DNA of 64,000 nucleotides, from contig JAPFBL010000380.1 of NCBI GenBank assembly GCA_026182355.1, positions 186,001 to 250,000 on the forward strand. Direction: 5' to 3'. Positions 31,040 through 43,860 of the stretch are shown piece by piece (the stretch's first letter is position 1; the number at the start of each line of letters is the position of its first letter). Source of the DNA: Hermatobates lingyangjiaoensis. Taxonomy: Eukaryota; Arthropoda; Insecta; Hemiptera; Hermatobatidae. The position numbers were made by a program, and so were the translations under genes. The notes beneath the pieces were generated by a model. It made no database searches. It was given only the letters and a program-made list of their open reading frames with translations, and had not been told where the DNA came from.

Positions 31040-34000
31040 TGAAGACATGAAATAAAAATCAATACCTTAACAGAACCACAATAAAAAATTCCTAAATAGG
31101 ACTACGATTTTTCAACCAAAGCCTTTAAATCTTAAGTCAGTTGGAATGTGAGCTTGATAAAGTCTTTGGAATATTCTGGAGGTAAAAGGAGAAATAATAG
31201 CCTAAGGAGATGGTTGAATACCATAAAAATATATTATATCACAGATACATATTAAAAAAATAACATTTTATTTGAACAGAATTCAGGAGAAATATTCGAA
31301 ACCTTTAATACTGGAGATTATTTCACAATGATTCTGACACAAATATATTAAACAATGACTTAACTTTTAAGAAAAAAAAACACAATACATGTAGGCATGT
31401 TTTTAGCTTTTAATATACAAAAGAAAAATATTACTATAATTTCAATAGTTTACTTAAATAAAATCTCTTTTTAAGATTCATGTAATATTCTCAGTATTCA
31501 GAAAGTATAACTGGAAAAAAAAAGTTAACAAATAAATTTTTTTTGATGAAATTAATACACATTTACTCAATGGTTTTTATAATAGAAAAACATTGTGCTA
31601 TTGTTATAAAAAAACCTTCAGTAATACAGTTTTTATGGTATATACAGACTTGAATGGAATTATATGAATTGGAATACTGAAACGATTATACTAAATGTAC
31701 TATCATTCGTATTAAGACTAAATACGTTAGGTCTGTATTAACATTTATTTACTTGCATTTACATTTAACAAAGAAAAAAAAAATGAAATTATTTACCCTA
31801 GTATATTGATCTCAGTACTTTGTGCAACATTTTTGATATTTATGGCCATTGATTTAAAATTAAAAAAAAAAAAAAAATTAAATAATATAATAAATAATAA
31901 ATTATAATAAATAATAATAAATAATAAAATTGAAATAACATTAATAAATTAAATTGAAATTAAAATTGAAATAACAAATTGAAATTACATAATAAATTTG
32001 AAATAAAAAAAAATTTGGGAAGATCGTTATTTTAAATAATTACGCCGTTCGGTCGTAATAATAGTATATTATATTATGCTGAGGATTATAACTACAGGTT
32101 ATTCTTGAAAATAAAATGTTAATTCTAAATTGGGACTCCTATATTTTATTACGATTAAACTAATTTACAGTTGAATCTTCAACGAATAATCGGACTCCTT
32201 TTGAAAATTAAAGAAACAATTTTGTATAAAGGAAATATGAAAATAAGTTTCGTGTATAGAGTTTTGTCTAAAGTTTAACCTTTCCACCTTCAAAGATAAA
32301 GAGAGACAGAAGGAAATTAGGCATTATCTTGTATAATGAAGTTAGCATAGTTCACTGATTAAAAAAAAAAGGAAAAGGAATGAATTAATTAGCAGAAAAT
32401 ACTATACGAGCAACACTTCCCACCTAGATCGTATTTGACAGCCAAACAGTGTTGCTGTTATAACAAAAAAAAAATCATAAATCTTTTTTAATTATTTAAA
32501 GTCATTCTATAATACGAGGTTAGTTAAAAAATATTACCTTGCAATTTTTTGTTGACAGATTGAAGAAATGTTTTTCATAAAAATAATTGTCACAATAATT
32601 AAGATAGAAACGAATTTCTGCAACAATACTTAATTATTTCAATTCTATCTTAATTAAACCATAAAGTTGTCATGTATCATATAAAATAACTAATTTTTCA
32701 AAAAAAAAAAAAGGGTAACACATCCAGTCAGTGTAATTTTAAATAAGGCACATTAGTACTGATATCAGAAAACAATTGATTGATAATAAATTTGACATAT
32801 CATTATTAAAAGAAAAAAAACAACATAGAGTGAAACTTCTCCAGCAGAATGAGTTATAATAATTATTCAAAAACAAAAATAACTAAGTACAATTACACAC
32901 TTATATCTATAATAAGGTTTTGTCTAAATCTAATTTTAAAAAACTTTTATCCAGTCTTTTCCATTTTGGATGGTGCATTTACATTCATTAACAACACATT
33001 TGCAATTTATAACTGAAATAAATCTAAATCAAGAAATAAAATATTTGTTAACACTATTAATAAAGGATTAAAAGAATGATTTTAATAATAAATTTACATT
33101 TTGATTAATTATATTTGAACAATTTAGAATGTAATACCGCAAGTTCTTTTGCTAGACATAAAAACAAGTTTTTATTTTTTATTATAACTGAACATTTATT
33201 TTCAAAATATTTTAATAATAACAAAGTACGACCTAGCATAAAACTATGACTTTTCATTTTTCAAAATAAATATTTTTTTTTTTCATACGAGTATCTAATG
33301 GTTTCAGTCTAGCATTATGTAATATAGGAGTTCATTCAAAACATTGAAATAATCCAAAAGTCTAATTCATTAAGGAGATAATGAGTGAATTTTCCAGGAG
33401 AAATATTTATAAAAATTTCAATAGTACCGTATATTTTGTGACTAGGAAAACGAACGTTATATGCCAGCTTTGATAAAATAGATAATATTATTGTTTCAAA
33501 GACATAAATCATATGAAATAAAACTTATAAAGGACTTTTTCTTTAATCATGTTAAGAAAAGAACCTATGAACTATATATTTTTGTAACAATGAAGTGATA
33601 ACACCGATTTAAAAAAAAATACATAATAAAGAATGAAAGAAATACAATTAACTGACGCTATATGACAGACTATCAAATTCATGCTAAAGTTTGGGGGATA
33701 ACCAATAAAAGATTGAAAATTCCTATACCCTAGGTTTAAAGAAACTCCCAAAATAAATGACAGAATAATAACACTAAAACGTTCAAAATCACTAAAAACA
33801 CACGTTGAAGTATGCAGAGTAAATTAAATTTGCATAGATACACTCGATTGTGTTACTATAATAATTTAACATTCTTTCTCAATCATACGATTCTAATTCA
33901 GATAGTATTTTCTATATTTTTACATGTTTGGTTAACTCAGGACCCTATATTTGTTAAAATTTTAGTCAAAAGTAAAAAATAATATTATTAATTAATAAAA

Positions 34001-36440
34001 ATGAATTGTTAATAACTTTTTTTTTTAAAAAGTTAAAAATATTGAAGGAGTATTTTTTTTTTTTTGGAGTGAACAACACTGGAAATTCAATCATTATACG
34101 TCTTAATATTCATACAGAAGCACAGTTTTACATAAAGAGAAATGAACAAGGTATGTAAATAATATAATACTCTATATCGTAACTATACTAATAAATAATT
34201 TACAAATCTAGATATATCACAATCTAGTATCAACACTTCCAGTCAATCTAAATATAATATAAATATTACCATTAATAATATATTTAGTTTACATAAACAG
34301 TTCTATTTTCATTTGGTAATAAGAAAGAAAAAAAATTGCTTACTATTATTCTATTTTTTGAAACAATATTTCTTATATGTTCAGCTTGATTAATTGATAG
34401 ATATAATATTAAGTAAGATTCCAACAACATATAGATATAATAAACTAATTACAGATGATTGAATAGAGTATACTTCAGCCAAATGTAACGGCAAAATAAC
34501 TATTTATTTAAATATTAGTATGTGTTGAAAATCTCAGCTTTGTATTCCCTACTGATTATGTGTTTGTTATTGTTTAAAATTCAACTTCAATAAATTTATT
34601 GATATTAAATAATTGGTATATGTTATTCTACAATAAACAAGTTTATATTTTATCAAAACTTTATGATTTATATCATTTTAAGAAGAAAGTAATAAATTTA
34701 TTACTTTTTTTTTTTAAAGTAACACGGAATTTGTAATTTTTATTGTTCTTATTCCATACAAAATTTGGAAGCAACAAAAATGTTTATAAGGGTGGTATTA
34801 ATTAGTATAGTTAATTACTTATTTTAGTAAACGTTACAATATATATATATGAAATTAAAACAATTAGGTTTAGCTTCTATTCGAAACATGTTGATATTTG
34901 TTTATTTAACTATTATATTTCTTTTTACGTATATTTATATGATTAGTAAATTATTATTTTACAACAATAAAGAATTAAGAACTTTGTCTTCAGATTGTGT
35001 GAACTTGAAATCTGTTTAAATTCATATCTAGTTAGCTAACATCAACATAGCAGCTTTTAAAACTGCTACAATATGTATTGAGCAGTAAAAAAACAATTTG
35101 TATATGGTTTAAAGTTACATTTCTGATTCCATAAGAAGTAGTATCACTAGTGAATAAGCCTAGAAAATCCATAATCTCTTAAGTATGTTTTGCATTAAAA
35201 AAAAAACAGTTTCCTCAAAAAAAATGATAACTCCAATATAAAATTCATGCATTTCATCATTACCACAGAGGTTAGTATTATTAATATTAAACATATAATA
35301 TACCGTCTTATCTCGTACATTACTGCCGTAGCTCTCGGACCGGTTTCAGGTGTCACCCATCTTCAACACGAACTGATCTAAGGAATTCTACCTTTCTGAT
35401 TATATAATCTACCTACTATCCCAATGCTGCCTAGATTTTATTATTTAATTATTTAATTAGGTTGAAGATGGGTGACACCCGAAACCAGTCCGAGAGCTAC
35501 AGCAGCAATGTACGAGGTAAGACTTTATATTATGTGTCTAATATAAAAGTTGCGTTTCTACCAAAATATACTGATAAAATACAAAAAAAAAAAAAATCGA
35601 ACTAAAACTATAAACTTAAATATATTACAATAGAAAATTGCAACTATATACTATAACTGCACCATTAAAACATTTGGAAGGTTCAGATTTTTTGAAATAA
35701 ATCATTGTACACAAAGTAGAAACAGGGAATGCTTGGTATAGTCAGTGTAATAATACATCCTATTATTTAATAATTTGAATAATCAAATAGTGAAATATTT
35801 CAAATTATTAATTTAGTTGTAACATTAATTCTTTTATTTGGTAGTATAGTTATCCAAATTTTATTCTAAATTTTCTTATAAGTAGGAATTAATTGTTTGA
35901 TCAATTCTTTCAACTAATGCATTTTTTACTAAGCTGTTCTCACAGATTTTCTGTCTTTTTTTAATTAATTAAATACATATAATGTATTTTACTTCATGAT
36001 TAGTTCAGTATAACATTACTAAAATTTATAATAAACATTGAATCCAACTATGTAATTTTCTATTATAATATTGAAACAGGTTGAAACTATAAAAACAATT
36101 TATTGAAATATAGCTGTGTTTAAGCAAGGCCACATCGTATGTTATTTTTTTAAATCATGCATTCTATTTTAATTATATCAACAAATAGCACATCTATAGG
36201 AAAATAGAAATTATGAAATTGTAACTATTTTAAAGGTTAAAATAAAAAACAAACTGAACAACTAGAAACTGTAATTTGAATTATAATGTGCTTGTATAGG
36301 TTTGACTTATCTAAGTAGGCACGAAACAGCTGAGCACCCTATAATACTGTTCATGTTTTTGGTTTTTTTTTGTTTTGTTTTTTTTTTAAACTAATTTTTC
36401 TATTTCTACGATAGTGCTTTTTGTCAGACTTTATTTAAGC
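31040..36440. other. AT-rich quiet block
   Basis: Over 5 kb with no ORF of 60 codons, no TA runs and almost no repeats, except the inverted pair at 35271-35540 and one short TATATATATA near 34840. Homopolymer A/T tracts are frequent. It may be unique intergenic DNA, a long 3' UTR or non-coding transcript; the sequence does not decide. Confidence 0.5.
35271..35540. repeat. Inverted repeat, family P10
   Basis: GTCTTATCTCGTACATTACT and the mirrored GCAATGTACGAGGTAAGAC. Core GGGTGACACCC hairpin then GAAACCAGTC on the + strand; the CTGANGA part reads TTGAAGA. Confidence 0.65.
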
Positions 36441-36499
36441 CATGCCTAAATCAGTTAAGATTTTTGTTTATAAAGTAACAGGTCTGGTGGGTCTTTGCA

Positions 36500-36900
36500 A
36501 AACAATTAGAGGGATGACAGTATGGAGTAGGGGTTCTCACCGTCGTCTAAATGAATCCCTACCAGCGGGGGGGGGGGGGGGGGGTGCGGCACGTGTCAAG
36601 GGGTGGCATTTTGAGGGTGTAAAAATAGAAAAAAAAGAAAAAAAAATTAAAATCATAAAAATATAACAAAAATCCCGAAATTTTTTACTAAAAGGAGTTT
36701 TTTTTAGGACATACTTGTTTTTATGTTTTATATATATATAATACTGTTCTTAAACGGATTTTCAACTGTAATATTTGCAAATTAAAAATAAATGTATTTT
36801 AAATGTTTCAAAACTATTTTTTTTTTCAATGTGGTTGAATGTTTATTATGTTTGCTTATTAAGCCAGTTAATTTAATTTAACAATTTTTTTAACGATTTA
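36500..36900 (+). repeat. G-rich repeat copy A
   Basis: A run of 18 G (36567-36584), GGCACGTGTCAAGGGG, TTTTGAGG and an A-rich tail. Similar to 62440-62780 and inversely to 62880-62970. Confidence 0.55.
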
Positions 36901-37135
36901 AAAAATTCTTTGGTTTTTTTTTGTTGATGACTGTATATGTATACAATTACTTTAATAAGATGAATTTCTGGGACTAATAACAGCAGTTAATTGATTGTAA
37001 TTCCATTATCAATGGTCAGCATTGAGTGCGGGGGGGGGGGGGACCTTACGACTGACCCGGGTGGTAAAAATGATTACTTCACCACAGACATTCAGAGATC
37101 AACAAAATATTAAAGGGAGGATTCACGAGTAAAAA

Positions 37136-37622
37136 ATATTATTCTTGGGAATTCACAACATACCATGAGTAAACCATACCAATTTTGAATAAACATATCA
37201 ATATAACATAACGAAAAGCCTCAATAACTTCATTATTCAAACCATTATTCAAACGAGGAAAAATATTATTCTTGGGAATTCGTAACATACCATGAGTAAA
37301 CCATACCAATTTTGAATACACATATCAATATAACATAACGAAAAGTCTCAATAACTTCATTATTCAAACCATTATTCAAACGAGGAAAAATATTATTCTT
37401 GGGAATTCGTAACATACCATGAGTAAACCATACCAATTTTGAATACACATATCAATATAACATAACGAAAAGCCTCAATAACTTCATTATTCAAACCATT
37501 ATTCAAACGAGGAAAAATATTATTCTTGGGAATTCGTAACATACCATGAGTAAACCATACCAATTTTGAATACACATATCAATATAACATAACGAAAAGC
37601 CTCAATAACTTTATTATTCAAA
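37136..37622. repeat. Tandem array, 127-bp unit, about 4 copies
   Basis: TTATTCTTGGGAATTCGTAA recurs at steps of 127. The last copy runs directly into the hAT MITE at 37633. Confidence 0.92.
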
Positions 37623-37632
37623 CCTTTAGACA

Positions 37633-38319
37633 CAGAGTTCTTCAAACTTTTTTCGATGCAGAACCCTTTTTTGCTTCAGTAACTTTCCCAGGAACCCCAG
37701 ATTTGAATGATTTTATATAATCATAATATAAATATTTTCATATGCTTGTATAAATAGTATGTATGTTTAAAAAGAATTAAAAAGTAATATTACTGCAATG
37801 TGTATTTTTCGAAGAAAAATTCAAAACTAAATGATTTTAATTTTCATATCTTCCACAAGTACATAACACATGAAACAGAATTATTAGCAACTTTAACACA
37901 AAATTTATTTTGTAATCATTTTTGATTTTATAGTTTAAAGTTTGATTCTCAAGTCAGACCGAGCATTAAGTTTACTTTGGTATTTAGTTTTTATGGGCAG
38001 TATAAAAGGGAAAACCGGTTTTACATAAGTAGGTAGTGGGAAGTGGCAGCAATGTGTGAGTGCTATTTTTACAATAGGAAGAAATTCGGGAACCAGATAG
38101 TTCCAAAAACTGACTAGTGATTCATCCTAAATATTTGGCCACTTTTACTTATATAAATAAGTATCATTGGGTTTCATGATTCACAAGAAACACAGAATAA
38201 ATTCATACCAACTAAAAAAAAAATTAGAAAAATTTTTTCTCTAAATGTTTTTTCGCGGAACCCCAGACAGTCCGTTAAGGAACCCCTGGGTTAAACGGAA
38301 CCCACATTAGGAATCTCTG
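37633..38319. mobile_element. hAT-type MITE family, copy 3
   Basis: CAGAGTTCTTCAAACTTTTT to TAGGAATCTCTG, colinear with 10669-11373. Confidence 0.65.
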
Positions 38320-38559
38320 CATTAGAACATTCAAACATTATAATTAAAACATCAAATACAATGTCGTTATCATTTTTTCATAACGTTCTAATATTTTAAA
38401 ATATTCTTTAATTTTTTTTAATATAACATCTAAGTTTGTTTTGTACAAATAATTGACTTAAAATTGGCAAAATGTTAATAAAGTAAGCTAATGTTATTTT
38501 AAAAAGGGTTTTTGCATTTTTTCTTCATGTTGTAAATTTAATGAAATTAACTCATAAGT

Positions 38560-38980
38560 TGTGCAATCTATAATTGTGTGGTATACACTCATACTGGAAT
38601 AAATAGATAAATCAAAGTCTTTACACATAAAAAAGAAGAAATTTTTTATTCCTCACTTTTTGTGTTCAGAGTCAGGTAAACTTTTACAATACAAATGACA
38701 AGTTAAAAGTTACAAAAACAATAGAAATTGTATACAATCAAATGAAATACCCAAATGAAGAAATAGAGGACCGACCAAAGTCGATCGTTGTGGCTATGTC
38801 ATTCTTTTTTTTTTTCATTTTATTATTATAATTACAATTCCTTTCTTTTTATAACTTTTAACTTTTAATTTGTATTGTAAAAGTTTACAAAGTGTTCGAG
38901 ACGTGTAGAAAAAATAAAATAGCTTTTTTTTTATGTGGAGACTTTAATTTATCAACTTACCCCAGTAAATAATGAAATTA
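38560..38980. repeat. Inverted repeat with arms of about 100 bases
   Basis: AAACTTTTACAATACAAATG mirrors ATTTGTATTGTAAAAGTTTA, and the outer ends ACTGGAATAAATAGATAAAT and ATTTATCAACTTACCCCAGT agree partly. Its outer sequence also occurs at 20050-20095 and 26640-26700. Confidence 0.55.
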
Positions 38981-40209
38981 TTTTATAGTTCCATTTTTCA
39001 TTTTCGTAATATTCAGTTTTTTTTAAAAATAATTATAATTTAATTATTTATATAAATATATTTTTTTATTTAAGTTAAAGGAAAACCTGAGATGATAAAA
39101 CTGAATGGATTCACAAACAATTTAAGGTTGAAGCCCTCCCCCCCCCCCCCCCAGGATAAAGCCAGTCATATTAAGTTCTACTCTTTCAGATTAAACTAGT
39201 TATTACCAGCCTTGCTGATTAGTGCTTAAAATTTTCTGTTCTATATTTTATTTACTTGCAAATTTAAATAAAATACTCATGCTGTCTTTACAGTTACTAA
39301 GTTGTTTAGAAAAGTTTATATCATTACTTTACTTTCGTAAGTTCTCTTACGATAGAAAATAAACAAAAAAAAATTAAACAAAAAAAAATAAAAAGATACA
39401 AAGAAAAGCTCACATCACAGTTCTTGAGACAATAGTTTCATTCAACAATATTCATTCATATATAACCATCTAAATGTAACAATTTTTTTTTTGCTAAAAA
39501 AATTGCAACACTGAAAATTTCTTGATTCTTTTCATTTCCTCTCCCCCCCCCCCTCCCCCTCCATATATATACAAACATAAAGATAAAAATAAAATTATTA
39601 AGAATAAAACATCAAAATTAATAATAAGACATCAAAACAATAAACTGCAACATATAAATGTTTGTGAACACAGAAATTGTTGGAATGTTAAAAACAATAG
39701 AAAATATATAAACTAAGAGATTAATAATTAGTTTTTCAATTAAATTTTAAATAAATATTTCCTAAAGTGCGTTTCGTTACTTTATAAACATAACCTATGA
39801 CTGCAAAGGAGAACTATGTAGCCATATGATAATAGTCTATCATACATTATATTATCACAATATATGATATATATTTCTATGTATTGTATAGCCATATACA
39901 AAATAGTTGCACACATTTATTATCTAATAAAATGATTATTAAATTTTAGTACTATTCAAGGATGTATATAACAATATATTATAAATTAATTACAATTAAT
40001 TGTACAACAATTTATACAGTCTTTTTTTTTTGTTTATAAAAACAGAAAATATTACTATATATTTACAACTATTTTCACTGTAGTCATTTTTCTTATGACG
40101 ATAATAAACATTATTAGAGACTGTATGTGCGTTTGCTATGTATGTTTTTTTAGTTTAGCCTTCGCTTGTATTATTTGGTTTATTATTCAATTTTCCATTT
40201 TATGAAAAA

Positions 40210-40211
<2 letters not shown>

Positions 40212-40245
<34 letters not shown>

Positions 40246-40449
40246 AGATTTTACATGAACACGTGAAATAACAATCAATGATCAAACTACAATATGAAAT
40301 GGGGAAAAAAGACTAAGATCTTTCAACCGTAACAAGCGGTCTTCCTCCGAGTCAAAAACCCAACTCTGACGAATGTTTTTGACTCTGTCGAAGACTGCTT
40401 GTTGATTGAAAGATCTTAGTCTTGTTTTCTCATTTCATATTGTGGTTTG

Positions 40450-40495
<46 letters not shown>
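40212..40495. mobile_element. Head-to-head arms, family P1, between two TA runs
   Basis: TA runs at about 40211-40241 and 40454-40493. Antisense core near 40347-40320 (CTTCCTCCGAG variant), right arm CTGTCGAAGACTGC with a deletion. Confidence 0.7.
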
Positions 40496-40497
<2 letters not shown>

Positions 40498-40589
40498 CAT
40501 GTACAGTTAGAATCCCAGAATTAATCTCCTTAAGGACAGTATATATATATATTTAAATTTATATATATATAATATATATATATATATAT

Positions 40590-40930
40590 AAATATTTATT
40601 CTCTATTAGTCCAGTTATACCGTTGACCTTTCAACTCATTTATTCTAACCGCTTGTTTCTTGAACATTATTGACCTTTGACCTTCTCTTTATATTAACCT
40701 ATACTATCCTTTTAATCTATTTATAGCAATGACTAAGCATGATTCATCGATTTTAATTTAACATGTCACTTGATCAACTCCTTTTCCAGTTGAACCCTGT
40801 TAGCAGGAGGTTAGTTCGTAGGATCGAATCTCTCAGTCTTAAGATTGTGAATGCCGAGAATGCGGTTAATTTTAATGATACCTGTTTAAAAGAGGATCTG
40901 CTGCCTATTTATACCCATATATATATATTG
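40590..40930 (+). pseudogene. Penelope 5' region and N-terminal fragment
   Basis: A leader with TAGTCCAGTTATACCGTTGA, then ATG at 40763: SLDQLLFQLNPVSRRLVRRI, then EDLLPIYT at the TA run. The leader and ORF recur at 61780-62055, so the 5' side of this family is conserved. Confidence 0.75.
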
Positions 40931-41030
40931 GTATACTTTGGGAGCAGACCTTCTTTTAAACAAACCTCATTAAAGATCTTGCCAACATTAAGTTAATGTT
41001 GGCAAGATATATATATATATATAACAAGTT
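40930..41030 (-). pseudogene. Second Penelope N-terminal fragment, opposite strand
   Basis: Reading -: LKEGLLPKYTNI ends at the same TA run as the fragment before it. A short inverted repeat (CTTGCCAACATTAA and mirror) follows at 40978-41008, then TA. Confidence 0.55.
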
Positions 41031-41039
41031 TTCACATAA

Positions 41040-41200
41040 AGACGTGAAATAAGAATCAATGATCAAACCACAATATGAAATGGGAAAACAAGACTAAGAT
41101 CTTTCAACCGTAACAAGCGGTCTTCGTCAGAGTCAAAAACCCAACTCTGACGAATGTTTTTGTCAGAGAATGTTGTGGTTTGATCATATTATATATATAT
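41040..41200. mobile_element. Penelope-type arms, family P1, with a deleted right arm
   Basis: A full left arm with intact antisense core at about 41128-41100, then a short remnant of the right arm ending TGTGGTTTGATCAT and TA. Confidence 0.65.
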
Positions 41201-41577
41201 ATATATGTTTTGTTGAATGACCTTTGTACTGTGGCATAAATAAATTTCATTGTCCATCTTTCAAGTTTTCTATATATATATATATTATAGCATATACAGT
41301 TAGAGTTTCAGAATTAATCTCCTTAAGGTCATCATTACTGTAGCCTTTTAAAATTTTACTTGAAATTTCTTTTAAACATTTTTACATTAGTTTAATACTT
41401 AAAAAATGACCAGTATATCATTTTTTAATTAAACTAATTTTGAATAAAAATCCAATCTAAGCTTAAAAAAAACAACAGAGTTTTAATTTAATTTATATAT
41501 ATATATATATTTAAAAAAAACAATATATTTTTTAATTAATATATTATTAAAAAATCATAATATCATATATATAGTAT

Positions 41578-41613
<36 letters not shown>

Positions 41614-41639
41614 CATCAAAAGGTTGTTGATACTTGGGA

Positions 41640-42265
41640 GATTAAAATCAGGTTTGAGTTCGGAGATGGGTTGTTTAAGTTGGACTATGAAATGGCGCTC
41701 TTTGAGGTAGTTTTTTCAGTGATCGGAATGGGTTTAATGCATGAAATGTTTGAGTATCATTTTATAGGTTTGAGTTCGAGATGGGTTGTTTAAGTTGGAC
41801 TATGAAATGGCGCTCTTTGAGTATCACTTTTATCAGGTTTTGAGTTCGGAGATGGTTTGTTTAAGTTGGACTATGAAATGGCGCTCTTTGAGGTAGTCAC
41901 TTTTATCAGGTTTGAGTTCGGAGATGGGTTGTTTAAGTTGGACTATGAAATGGCGCTCTTTGAGGTAGTCACTTTTATCAGGTTTGAGTTCGGAGATGGG
42001 TTGTTTAAGTTGGACTATGAAATGGCGCTCTTTGAGGTAGTCACTTTTATCAGGTTTGAGTTCGGAGATGGTTTGTTTAAGTTGGACTATGAAATGGCGC
42101 TCTTTGAGGTAGCACTTTTATCAGTTTGAGTTCGGAGATGGTTTGTTTAAGTTGGACTATGAAATGGCGCTCTTTGAGGTAGTCACTTTTATCAGGGTTG
42201 AGTTCGGAGATGGTTTGTTTAAGTTGGACTATGTAATGAAGCTCTTTGTGGTAGTCACTTTTAGA
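41640..42265. repeat. Tandem array, 72-bp unit, about 8 copies
   Basis: GTTGTTTAAGTTGGACTATG and AAATGGCGCTCTTTGAGG recur every 72 bases, with a shortened copy near 41765-41830. It ends about 100 bases past the DUF229 stop and may reach its 3' UTR. Confidence 0.92.
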
Positions 42266-42362
42266 GACTGGTATAGTCAGTATGACGCAGCATATTACTT
42301 GTTGTTTGTCTGAGTTAGACATAAGTCAGAGATTCATTCACTGGGCTAATCTTAAGCAGGTG

Positions 42363-43860
42363 TCATGGCTTGTTATATGTACAATAGCAGTATTTTCTGA
42401 GAAATGCATCTGAAACACAAGCACTTTGATTTGCATAGGCGTTTATTCGACTTATAGTGTCCATCAGTTTAAAAGTGACTTTGTGTTTGACAGTTGCTTC
42501 AAAAAGTGCTTTACCTGGTGTTGTTTCAATAAGGATAACATATTCATTATAGTCGACTGTTTTAGAAAATACTTTACTTCTTAAGGAAAGAATTGCGCTT
42601 AGATTGAGATGAGCACAATATGAACCATTAGAAGAACCAACAATACTAACGATTGAATTAAGTTGATCATTAACAAATCTTCCAACTTGTTCAGCTAGTG
42701 ATGAGTCAACTGAAAGTGTTTTGTACTCTGAACAGGTGCACCAGTGCTCCGTAATACCTGCATCTTTACACGACCGATTCCAAGGGATTTCATTAAAAAG
42801 TGAGTCGCAGTTATTACAAGCACTAGTTCCATTTACCACCTTTCCTAAAACATCTTTTAAAGTTAAATGAAGATCAAAAGGTGATGTTAAACGATTTTGA
42901 TTTATTTTGAAATTTCTATATTTCTCTGGATATCTTTCTTTAAATGATTTTGGTAACCAAAAATAAAGAAAAGGTAACCTTTCTTCTAACCAACCGAAAT
43001 ATGTTTCTCTTATTTTACCAAATCTCATACCATGGTCGCTAAGAAAAACAACAATAGTGTTGTTTAAAGTACCAGTTAATTCTAAACGTTTGAAAAAGTG
43101 AAGCATATAATCATCAAATGATGAAGGCATATTGAGCTCATTATGGCTAAAAGAGTTGACCCAAAAAAGAGCAAAATACAGAGCTTTGTGAAAAGCTGAA
43201 GAGATATCCAAGGCATAGTTAAAAATATGATCAATAGATAATTCTGGTCCCAAGCAGGTGTTCAATCCAGTATATGTTCTTATTTTCATACTTTTTTCTG
43301 CTGCTAGCATAAAAGGCCTCAAATAGTAGTCAGTTGGTGTTTCAACAAAGCCGACTTTATGATAGTTAAACGTACCGATAGTCGGTTCATCTTCTCCATA
43401 AACTGTTACATAATCATCATCAGAAAACTCTTTCCACATGATTGGACAATGATCAAGCTTATGACTGTTTGTTTTCCAACAAATCGGTTTCAACTGGCCT
43501 AAAGTTTTCCCAGTTAAAATCGCCATAACATTTGGAAAAGTATTATCTTCAATTTTATTATATCCTCTATATTCAATCCATCCTTTTTTATTTAAATAAG
43601 AAGCTGTTTTGGACATTGTTCTTTTTAAGTTCACCCTAGATATTGAGTCTATACCGATCAATAAAACGCTCATTTTTTTATTCTTTGATTGTTTTTGTCT
43701 TTCAAGCTTTTTCCATACTGTTGTCTTGTTTCCCACTAAAGCATGTAGATTAACGTATGTTTGTTTTTTTGATTTTTTTTTCTTTTTGCAAGTAACTTTA
43801 ACAAATTCTGAATCCTGTGGCACAGTGAAGCTAGAGTTAAACTCTTGGCATTTGGATACT
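42363..43860 (-). CDS. DUF229 gene, terminal exon (catalytic fold)
   Basis: The acceptor on the - strand is TTTGTTTCAG just before 43860; the ATG further upstream at 43964 lies in the intron and is not the start. About 499 codons, running VSKCQEFNSSFTVPQDSEFV to CTYNKP and TGA. It holds the complete DUF229 core with several Cys pairs (CNNCDSLF, HWCTCSEY) and many NxS/T sites (NGTSAC, NGSYC, NLSA), as expected of a secreted or lumenal glycoprotein. No frameshift is seen. Confidence 0.87.

Noticed and set aside
36567..36584. G-quadruplex regulatory site, with similar runs at 37031, 39139, 54780, 55203 and 62453
   Set aside because: Plain G or C homopolymers, several inside repeat copies; nothing ties them to a gene.
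41857..42129. Open frame of 90 codons with 24-residue repeats
   Set aside because: It is the 72-bp array read in one frame; no start context and no homology.
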